Part shown: in pieces, positions 17,620 through 24,050 of the stretch
How positions within the stretch are numbered: position 1 is the first letter of the stretch
How the letters are laid out: every line of letters begins with the position of its first letter
Assembly: GCA_017694655.1 (NCBI GenBank)
Contig: JADIMQ010000112.1
Location: forward strand, 1-62,497
Source: Candidatus Cryptobacteroides merdigallinarum
Lineage (GTDB): Bacteria; Bacteroidota; Bacteroidia; Bacteroidales; UBA932
Length of the DNA: 62,497 nucleotides
Direction of reading: 5' to 3'
Program-made: the position numbers and the translations under genes
Notes under the pieces: model-generated
Database searches by the model: none
Seen by the model: the letters and a program-made list of their open reading frames with translations, nothing else
Told to the model about the DNA's origin: nothing

Positions 17620-19033
17620 CTGGATTCTGTTTTTGTTTCTTCTGCCCTTTCAGGAAATCCTGCAGGGAAACGGTATCAATATCTATGGATTTACACTTTG
17701 CCCGGAAAAGGCCGTCTGACGTCAGCATCACCGGCTCCATCCCCATCCTCTTGTACTTCATGGCCACGGAAAGTATCCTGTTGTCCGGGGAGCCGGCATC
17801 CTGGTAGTCAATCGGCAGCAGGGACATATCCGCAGGCTCGTACTTTATCCTGTACTCCTTCGCGGCCCTGCCCGTAAGGAATCTGACCGCCGTCCTCAGG
17901 TTTTCCGACTTTTCAGTGTCGCCGCTCCTGCCGAAATCCCTTTTCTTCTTGTCCAGTTCGTCAATCACCGTACAGGACAGGACTACAAGGCTTTTCCTGC
18001 CTATCTTGCCTATGATGTCAGGAGCATTTATGAATACGTTGGTGTCGATGATATAGCATTTCCCGGCAGGGGCCTGCCCCGGTGTCCGTCCTTCCGGCCG
18101 TGGCGGGGACACGGCCTCCGGTTTCCCGGAGCGGGCAGGTCCAGTAGAAGGCATTGCAGCGGCCTTGCCGGCACACCCGACCCCCGGACCCGCGACTATG
18201 CAGGTGCGGTACCTGCTGTCCACGACGGAAAACACCGATATGAAGACATTCCCGTAGGCATCTATATACGGCCTCAGGCTGACTGCGCGGCACGGTATGC
18301 CGCAGACATCCACATCCGCTCCGGAAGGCGCGGCAAGCTCGCCCAGCACATCTTTCCAGCAAAATTCCCCGAAAAAGCAGGATTCCAGGGTCCGGGGCTG
18401 CAGAGGGACATAGACCATGTCGTTGTTCTTCAGGTTCAGCAGGGTGTCCATAGGGGGCTGCACACCTACCTTGGCATCCCTGAGTGCTTCCGGTATGTCT
18501 ATCCGCTTGTTCAGGTTGACATTGTCCCTGTCGCCGTCAAGGAAATGCACTTCGGCGGCCATGGACTGCAGCGCATATCCAAGAGGCGGCTCCCGGAAGG
18601 CCATGTCAGCCACGATGAGCCTGTCCCCGCTACTGATCCCCAGCTCCCGGAGCGCACCGGAAAGGGCATCGAGGACATTGCCCAGGTTGCAGTATTCCCT
18701 GAAATAAGGGTCGGACATCCATTTCCCGGTCTCCTTGTCAAATGAAAACAATGAATTGCGCCGTCTGCGCTCCCCGTCACCGCATTCCAGGATAGTGGCG
18801 AGGCCATGAGGGACCTCTTCCCCGACCGAGCGGATAGAGACCTTGGCCGCCCCGAAGGACGTATTGACGGAGCACCCGTATATGACCAGGACGTCACCTT
18901 TTATATAGACCAGCTTGTATGGACCGGAAAGAGCATATAGATCGGCAGCCCGTACAAGGTCTTTTTCCGGTTCCGATATATACCTGTAGTCCCGCAGCCT
19001 GCGGCTGACATATTCCTTGAAATCAGCATTCAT
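17603..19033 (-). CDS. PIN-domain protein with unknown N-terminal domain
   Basis: The 476-residue protein has a PhoH-type PIN nuclease domain over its last 150 residues: YIIDTNVFIN gives the first acidic residue, CTVIDELDKKK the second, and SPDNRILSVA plus MLTSDG the remaining site. The first 290 residues are a separate unknown alpha/beta domain with many short strands, and a proline-rich linker of about 40 residues joins the two. PIN domains cut single-stranded RNA. With no paired antitoxin, this looks like an effector or RNA-processing member of the operon. It is the first gene, 71 nt from the -7 box. Confidence 0.8.
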   Translation of the reverse strand: MNADFKEYVSRRLRDYRYISEPEKDLVRAADLYALSGPYKLVYIKGDVLVIYGCSVNTSFGAAKVSIRSVGEEVPHGLATILECGDGERRRRNSLFSFDKETGKWMSDPYFREYCNLGNVLDALSGALRELGISSGDRLIVADMAFREPPLGYALQSMAAEVHFLDGDRDNVNLNKRIDIPEALRDAKVGVQPPMDTLLNLKNNDMVYVPLQPRTLESCFFGEFCWKDVLGELAAPSGADVDVCGIPCRAVSLRPYIDAYGNVFISVFSVVDSRYRTCIVAGPGVGCAGKAAAMPSTGPARSGKPEAVSPPRPEGRTPGQAPAGKCYIIDTNVFINAPDIIGKIGRKSLVVLSCTVIDELDKKKRDFGRSGDTEKSENLRTAVRFLTGRAAKEYRIKYEPADMSLLPIDYQDAGSPDNRILSVAMKYKRMGMEPVMLTSDGLFRAKCKSIDIDTVSLQDFLKGQKKQKQNPDGRPE

Positions 19034-19103
19034 AGATCAACCTGAGATTAACAACCGTACGCAAGCCCGGTGACGATAAACCTTAAAAAAGAAGGTAGCC
19101 CGG

Positions 19104-19111
19104 CAAAAGTA
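19104..19111 (-). promoter_or_regulatory. Putative promoter of the leftward kinase/AAA+ operon
   Basis: The minus strand shows TACTTTTG, a perfect TAnnTTTG -7 box, 71 nt before the PIN-protein ATG. A -33 box is not clear. It lies only 10 nt from the -33 element of the opposite promoter, so the two operons share one regulatory zone. Confidence 0.55.
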
Positions 19112-19120
19112 CAAAATTCT

Positions 19121-19151
19121 TTTGATGTCAGGAAATATTTCCATATTTTTG
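19121..19151 (+). promoter_or_regulatory. Promoter for the RNA leader of the rightward operon
   Basis: TTTG (19121-19124), a 19-nt spacer and TATTTTTG (19144-19151) match the Bacteroidota consensus perfectly. The transcript would start near 19158 and run into the structured stretch 19158-19444. Confidence 0.72.
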
Positions 19152-19157
19152 TACAGT

Positions 19158-19444
19158 CTCACGCCGTTATCTGTCGTGACATGACAGGTGGCGTGTGGGA
19201 CATTGACATACAAGAGCGTTTATTTTGCGCTGATGTTCTGACGCATTGGAACTTCGCAACTTTCAGGTATAGTCGGAACGAAGCAACGGTAGATGCCATG
19301 GGGTATGCTTTTTACTTGGTCTGCACTTCTGTGCGGATTAAGGCCTGCATACCGGCGTGGGCTTCTGCGTTGCTCGTTTTACTATACCGGGCAAGCGAAG
19401 GCCTCAATGCGTGGAACGGGCAAGGCAAGTTCCACGCTTTTTTT
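19158..19444 (+). ncRNA. Candidate structured leader or stand-alone RNA
   Basis: Nearly 290 nt lie between a consensus promoter and an intrinsic terminator. Stems include 19302-19308/19347-19353, enclosing 19320-19326/19331-19337 (7 bp, tetraloop), and an imperfect long hairpin over about 19358-19403. No family could be assigned. It may be an independent RNA, or a leader whose terminator attenuates the ubiquitin-like operon that starts 195 nt later. Several overlapping frames are open here, but none has a good start or protein-like composition. Confidence 0.55.
19409..19444 (+). terminator. Intrinsic terminator of the RNA leader
   Basis: A perfect 9-bp stem (19409-19417/19429-19437, GCGTGGAAC with GTTCCACGC) is followed by seven T. 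It is strong enough to stop most transcription from the upstream promoter. Confidence 0.8.
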
Positions 19445-19486
19445 GTGTCCTGGTGTAGCTGTCCGTAATCTTAAAACAAGATCTAT

Positions 19487-19606
19487 ATGACAAAATTTTC
19501 TTGGGGAAAAGGCCGGCAGAAGATGACGGCAGGAATGGAAGAGAGGGCGGACAGCCGCCTCCGTATCGGACTTACACTGAAGATAAACCTGTTCGGAGAC
19601 TATTGA
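19487..19606 (+). CDS. Possible 39-residue small protein
   Basis: An ATG frame of 39 codons lies between the leader terminator and the first operon gene. It is basic in its first half (FSWGKGRQK) and ends with an amphipathic LTLKINLFGDY. No family is known. Being placed just after a terminator, it could be a leader peptide or a small partner protein, or a chance frame. Confidence 0.35.
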   Translation: MTKFSWGKGRQKMTAGMEERADSRLRIGLTLKINLFGDY

Positions 19607-19639
19607 CAAACTATTAATAACTAAATCATTACTTAACCC

Positions 19640-20125
19640 ATGGGCTTGTTCAGTTTTTTATTCGGGAATTGCGGACACAGCGACATTTCCGACCCTTACA
19701 GGAAATATACCAGGTCTTCACGTATATCGGAGCCGGTCTCCGAATCAGACGGACGGAATGTTGTCCGGAACCTGTATTCCATAGCCAGGAGCGACTTCAG
19801 TGAGTATGTAAATATCCGGAATGTCCAGGATTACTACAAGCGTACTGTCCTGGATATTATTTCAGGCGTCTGCAATTCCGGGCTGGAGTACAATGAGGAG
19901 GCTTCGTCAATGTACATGGCCTGCTTCATAAGTCCCGGATACAGATATGAAGTATCTGCCTTCGAGTATGCAGGGGAGAACTGGGGCAGATTCTACGTCA
20001 GCAAGCTGTATTCCAGGGGAGAACTTGTCCTGACTGCCGTACGCGGACACGATACGGACAGTTTCTACCGCAACACCAGGCAGGGCTATACGCTCTCGCC
20101 GCTGCTCGGACTCACGGAACAGTAG
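19640..20125 (+). CDS. First gene of the ubiquitin-like operon, unknown function
   Basis: The 161-residue protein has a short hydrophobic N-terminus (MGLFSFLFG), a Ser/Arg-rich linker and a mixed alpha/beta body with many Tyr residues. I recognise no family and see no C-terminal Gly-Gly of the kind found in ubiquitin-like modifiers. It is separated from the E2-like gene by 127 nt containing a 12-bp direct repeat. It could be the conjugation target, a diverged modifier, or an effector. Confidence 0.65.
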   Translation: MGLFSFLFGNCGHSDISDPYRKYTRSSRISEPVSESDGRNVVRNLYSIARSDFSEYVNIRNVQDYYKRTVLDIISGVCNSGLEYNEEASSMYMACFISPGYRYEVSAFEYAGENWGRFYVSKLYSRGELVLTAVRGHDTDSFYRNTRQGYTLSPLLGLTEQ

Positions 20126-20138
20126 AGTCATGGCACTT

Positions 20139-20205
20139 CAGGCGGAATCCCGTCATGCCTGACACTTATACAATAAATTGACAAGCGAATATACAGGCGG
20201 AATCC
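20139..20205. repeat. 12-bp direct repeat CAGGCGGAATCC upstream of the E2 gene
   Basis: CAGGCGGAATCC occurs at 20139-20150 and again at 20194-20205, a 55-bp period of about five helical turns. It lies in the only sizeable gap inside the operon and could be a paired binding site for a regulator, or chance. Confidence 0.4.
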
Positions 20206-20252
20206 GAAAAGCCGGGAACAGAGTAGGAAATTCTCAATAACACTATTGCATT

Positions 20253-21047
20253 ATGCTTAAAGTAATCCAGGGGAGACTTGCATTCACTCCCGATCCGTCA
20301 AAACTGAAGAGGAAAGAACTCGCCGAGAAAATCAAGAAGGGACAGAAAATCGAGCTCGGGCAGTCAGGAAACGCGATGGGCGAAGAACAGACGAAAATCA
20401 TTGCGAAGGAAGGAAAACTCGCTTTCACTCCCGATCCCTCAAAACTGAAGAGGAAAGAACTCGCCGAGAAAATCAAGAAAGGACAGAAAATCGAGCTCGG
20501 ACAGTCGGGAAACGCGATGGGCGAAGAACAGACGAAAATCATTGCAAAAGAGGGAAAGCTTGCGGCACAGTGGTACGAAAACGAACCGGATCTGCTCGAG
20601 GATGAAATTGATGCCATGCATAATATATTTCCCCAGTTCTCTCTGCAGAAAATAGATGACCCGTCAAGCAAGTACCACAACTGCCTTGCCTGGGTCGGGA
20701 CCCTTCGTCCAGGCATCCTCCCGGACACTGCATGGCAGGTTATGGCCATATATTCCCCGAATCATCCGGTTGCACAGATGGGAGGATCAGTGTGCGTCTA
20801 TCTGCTGGATCCTACCGTAGAAGATGTCATCAGTGCTCTCGGCCAACGCCCTTTCCATTTGCTGCGTGACGGCGAAGGAGGACAATACCTGTGCACAGCA
20901 CGCCGCGGTGACATCTCTGACGGATCCAATACCGGTGACCATGTAACATCTGCCGTAAACACTCTCACGTGGGCCTGCAAATGGCTTATGGCCGTAGAGC
21001 TTGTATGTACCGGAGATCTGACAATGGAAGAATTCGATGCCGAGTAA
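20253..21047 (+). CDS. E2-like ubiquitin-conjugating protein with tandem N-terminal repeats
   Basis: The 264-residue protein ends in an E2-like domain (about 105-264). FPQF, a WVGTLRP strand and a Pro/Tyr-rich IYSPNHP turn precede HLLRDG (H202) and YLCTA, where C214 fits the catalytic cysteine; the tail helix carries W-x-x-x-W. E2 proteins accept an activated modifier from E1 and pass it to a target. Residues 7-100 are two copies of a 47-residue, Lys-rich module (starting LAFTPDPSKLKRKELAEK) and a third begins but stops after GKLA. I know of no such repeat in other E2 proteins. The JAMM gene follows after 12 nt. The E2 assignment rests on motif order and context. Confidence 0.72.
   Translation: MLKVIQGRLAFTPDPSKLKRKELAEKIKKGQKIELGQSGNAMGEEQTKIIAKEGKLAFTPDPSKLKRKELAEKIKKGQKIELGQSGNAMGEEQTKIIAKEGKLAAQWYENEPDLLEDEIDAMHNIFPQFSLQKIDDPSSKYHNCLAWVGTLRPGILPDTAWQVMAIYSPNHPVAQMGGSVCVYLLDPTVEDVISALGQRPFHLLRDGEGGQYLCTARRGDISDGSNTGDHVTSAVNTLTWACKWLMAVELVCTGDLTMEEFDAE
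20271..20552. repeat. Two tandem 141-bp coding repeats in the E2 gene
   Basis: Copies 20271-20411 and 20412-20552 differ at 11 of 141 positions. Ten changes are synonymous and one is Arg to Lys, so 46 of 47 residues are identical. The pattern indicates a duplication old enough to drift at silent sites while the protein sequence was retained. Confidence 0.9.
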
Positions 21048-21059
21048 AAGAAACAGTCC

Positions 21060-21884
21060 ATGGAATCAGCCCAGACAGTCATATTCACAAGACGCGCATT
21101 CAATGCAATCGTCACGGAAACCATAGACAAGCATCCCATCGAGACCGGAGGGATATTCCTCGGCTATGTCCTTGACAACGGCACCTGGATAGTGGTAGAA
21201 AATGTCGCGCCAGGATTTAAAAGCACGCACCGTTCAGCTTATTTTGAATACGATGCCGAATTTGTCACTTATCTTGCCAATGTACTTGCAAACCAATACA
21301 AGGGAAACCTTCAGATACTCGGACTCTGGCACAGGCATCCTGGAGATATGGATGTGTTTTCAAGTACTGACGACCAGACAAACCGCAATTACGCCGCAGA
21401 CTGCCCTTATGGAGCGGTTTCCGCATTGGTGAACTGTGACCCGAAATGGCGAATGACAATGTATCACATTTCCCAGAGAGGTGAATACAGCCCGGCAGAA
21501 TGGTATGTAGACGAGGGGGACATTATCCCGGAAGAACTGACAGCGCTACGGTATCCCGATACCGGCAACCTGCCGGTGTTCGACATGCATGGTGTGATTC
21601 CTCCGCGCCAGGACGTTCCTGGGAATACCGGGAAGGATGACGGGTCAGGGCAGGACAACAAGCCGGCTTCAGGGACAGAGGATGCAGACAGCGGGAATAC
21701 CGCTCCGGAAAATCCGGACACCGGAATTGCACAGGACAGGATCACCGGCTTTGACAAGGGTGACTTGAATTCTCCTGAAACCCTGCCGTACACATTCGGT
21801 ATGGCATTCCGGGACATAAAGACAATCATAAGAAAATTAATGAATGGAAGACGCCATGCCCATACAGACGATACACAACTTTAG
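21060..21884 (+). CDS. JAMM/MPN metallopeptidase (JAB), deconjugase candidate
   Basis: The 274-residue protein has a complete JAMM zinc site: E28 in ETGGIFLG, then H91 and H93 with S101 and D104 in the HxHx7SxxD arrangement. In eukaryotes and in bacterial conjugation systems such enzymes cleave the modifier from targets or trim its precursor. After the roughly 160-residue domain come an acidic Gly/Asp/Ser/Pro-rich linker (about 185-220) and a basic tail, which may anchor a partner. The gene overlaps the E1-like gene by 41 nt (29 nt if the second ATG is used), so translation is coupled. Confidence 0.88.
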   Translation: MESAQTVIFTRRAFNAIVTETIDKHPIETGGIFLGYVLDNGTWIVVENVAPGFKSTHRSAYFEYDAEFVTYLANVLANQYKGNLQILGLWHRHPGDMDVFSSTDDQTNRNYAADCPYGAVSALVNCDPKWRMTMYHISQRGEYSPAEWYVDEGDIIPEELTALRYPDTGNLPVFDMHGVIPPRQDVPGNTGKDDGSGQDNKPASGTEDADSGNTAPENPDTGIAQDRITGFDKGDLNSPETLPYTFGMAFRDIKTIIRKLMNGRRHAHTDDTQL

Positions 21885-23190
21885 AAAAGCCGATCCTAAG
21901 GCGATGATTCCTTCCGAGATACTGTCGCCCGGACACATAAACGAACCTCTGGTAATGAGAGGATACTATGTTCCAGACACGGAATACTTCAATATAATGC
22001 CGGAAGGAAATGCCAGTATCGACAGGAACAGGATTGCACACCGTCCTGTAGGATATATCCTGCCTGAAAATCCGTTCCTTGCCATAGACGAGGGCCTGTG
22101 CCGGGAAAAAGAGCCGGAGATGAAAATGAACGCGGATGTGCTCAAGGCGAAGGCCGCGCGTCCCGTACAGGCAGGCCCGCTTACCGGGGAAGAGATGGAA
22201 AGACTGTCGTCATATATAGACAGCAAATATCCCGGGCTTGTCGCTGATGAATCATTCTTCTCCGATAACACGCCGGACAGGCTGCTCGGATATTTCAGTT
22301 CAGAAAGGCTGCATCTCATACAGCTGTCCTCCATGACGGAAGTCAGGCTCGAGGCTTATTCTCTGAAATTAGACGTATTTTCACGCAACACGGGGATACT
22401 TGAGTCGGATATAATGCTCAACAAACGGGCCTTGTTCATCGGATGCGGTTCCGTAGGGTCCCTTGTGGCAGTTGAACTTGCAAAAGCCGGGGTGGGCTCG
22501 TTCATGCTTGTGGACATGGACGTGTTCGGGTATCACAATATATGCCGTCACCAATGCGGCATATATGACGTAGGTAGATTCAAGACAGATGCCGTAGCCG
22601 ACCGTATCCTGCAGATTAATCCTTATGCCGAGATCAGGAAATTCAACCGTCCCATTCAGGATGTCGATACGGATATCCTGAAAGCATTCTGCACAGAAGA
22701 CACAGTCATAATCGGCGGTGCAGACAACCGGGAAGGAGACCATTACGCCTGCAGGTTCGCGATGCAGGGAGGGAGCGCATTCATATCCATCGGATGCTGG
22801 GAGAGGGCTTTTGCCGGAGAAATATTCTACTGTCTGCCGGGGATGCCTGATTATTCTGATTTCCTGGATGCAATCGGCTACACCTCGGGGAGGGTCACGC
22901 AGAACAGGAGATTCTACACTACTGAGGAAGACCTGGAAAAGGTCAGTTTCGAGCCGGGGATATCCGCCGACATAAATTTTGTGACAATCATAGCTGTCAA
23001 GATAATCCTCGACCTGCTGAACCGCAGCAATCCGAGATTCACACAACGGCTGGTACCATACATTTCCCAGTACACCCTTGTGTGCAATACAAATGACACT
23101 TCCATTGGAGGGGAACAGGCCGAAATATTCTCCTACCCTCTCCAGGTCACGACTTCGATAACAGTTCCATATTCAAAAAACAGAAAATAA
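21844..23190 (+). CDS. E1-like (ThiF-fold) modifier-activating protein
   Basis: The 448-residue protein has an unknown N-terminal domain of about 195 residues, then a ThiF/E1 adenylation domain: IGCGSVGS (about 198-205) binds ATP, and DMDVFGYHNICRHQ carries the Asp and Asn/Arg typical of E1. The candidate thioester cysteine is C318 in ISIGCWERA. The CxxC zinc pairs of MoeB/ThiF are absent. It would adenylate a modifier and load the E2. A second ATG at 21856 is equally possible. Its stop codon directly abuts the next ATG. No modifier gene is visible nearby, so the substrate is open. Confidence 0.85.
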   Translation: MEDAMPIQTIHNFRKADPKAMIPSEILSPGHINEPLVMRGYYVPDTEYFNIMPEGNASIDRNRIAHRPVGYILPENPFLAIDEGLCREKEPEMKMNADVLKAKAARPVQAGPLTGEEMERLSSYIDSKYPGLVADESFFSDNTPDRLLGYFSSERLHLIQLSSMTEVRLEAYSLKLDVFSRNTGILESDIMLNKRALFIGCGSVGSLVAVELAKAGVGSFMLVDMDVFGYHNICRHQCGIYDVGRFKTDAVADRILQINPYAEIRKFNRPIQDVDTDILKAFCTEDTVIIGGADNREGDHYACRFAMQGGSAFISIGCWERAFAGEIFYCLPGMPDYSDFLDAIGYTSGRVTQNRRFYTTEEDLEKVSFEPGISADINFVTIIAVKIILDLLNRSNPRFTQRLVPYISQYTLVCNTNDTSIGGEQAEIFSYPLQVTTSITVPYSKNRK

Positions 23191-23907
23191 ATGGCTTTTG
23201 ACCAATACGGACAGATCATAAGACGGGCACCCCGTCCTATACCAATACAGGAAAATACCAGCTACGCGCCATATCAGGCAGCCGCACAGACTGGTGGCTA
23301 TACATACTACCGGTACAGCCTGTGGGACAGATTCAGCAATTTCATAACAGGTATAGGCAACTGGATAGCAGGCTCGGTTGAGAATATTGTCACGGTGCTT
23401 ACCTACATACTGATAGCGGCCCTCTGCATCGGATTCATATACAGCCTCACATCATTAGGCTGGTTCTGGGGAATTGTCGTGGGGATATTCACGGCCGGCA
23501 TCGCCTATTATGTAGGGATGGCAATAGTAGCCGTTTCCTCGGTGGTATTCTATCTGGTCCTTGCAGTTTTAAGGTATATATTCTATTCCGGAACGACATT
23601 TCTGGTAACTCTGGCTCTCGCCGCCACGATAACCGGCTTCTGCCTGTACCAGGTTGCAGACAGCCGAAGTGCACATCCGGCAAATACAGAGACTCAATAT
23701 GTAGCCCGGCAAAGTACAAAATACAGGTGCACATCCGCTTCCGTACTCAACATAAGGTCAGCCCCCAATACATCATCAAAAGTGCTCGGCACTCTGAAAC
23801 GCGGTGAAACAGTAGACGTATTTGAAATTTCGGACGGCTTTGCCCTTATAGAATACAATGGCCAGGACGCATACGTAAGCACGAAGTTCATTTCCAGGAT
23901 AGAATAA
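23191..23907 (+). CDS. Four-helix membrane protein with C-terminal SH3-like domain
   Basis: The 238-residue protein has a Tyr/Pro/Gln-rich cytoplasmic-looking N-terminus (1-55) and about four membrane helices between residues 65 and 155. After a linker comes a bacterial SH3 domain (about 175-238) with LNIRSAPNTSSKVLGTLKRGE and AYVSTKFI. Such domains often bind peptidoglycan. The start codon touches the E1 stop, so it is clearly part of the operon. It is a candidate membrane effector or anchor for the conjugation system; this role is inferred. Confidence 0.75.
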   Translation: MAFDQYGQIIRRAPRPIPIQENTSYAPYQAAAQTGGYTYYRYSLWDRFSNFITGIGNWIAGSVENIVTVLTYILIAALCIGFIYSLTSLGWFWGIVVGIFTAGIAYYVGMAIVAVSSVVFYLVLAVLRYIFYSGTTFLVTLALAATITGFCLYQVADSRSAHPANTETQYVARQSTKYRCTSASVLNIRSAPNTSSKVLGTLKRGETVDVFEISDGFALIEYNGQDAYVSTKFISRIE

Positions 23908-24050
23908 GTGCAAGCGCATACGCAGAATTTATGAAGGACTTTTCCCTCCGGAAATTTTCAGAGACTGCGGACATGCTGACGCCCCGGCCTGGTGGCATCA
24001 TGACAGGGACACGGCAATCGAGGAGAATTTCGCAAGTCCGGCCGCTGACA

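Noticed and set aside
19070..19468. 132-codon plus-strand frame across the RNA leader
   Set aside because: It begins upstream of the likely transcription start, includes the stems and terminator, and has no family-like composition; a structured RNA is the better reading.
19640..20125. First operon protein as a classical ubiquitin-like modifier
   Set aside because: It is too long, has no C-terminal Gly-Gly and no visible beta-grasp pattern; left as unknown.
20271..20552. Considered as a CRISPR-like or DNA-level repeat
   Set aside because: Only two abutting copies without spacers, in frame within a coding region, with silent differences; this is a protein-level repeat. No CRISPR array was seen anywhere in the window.
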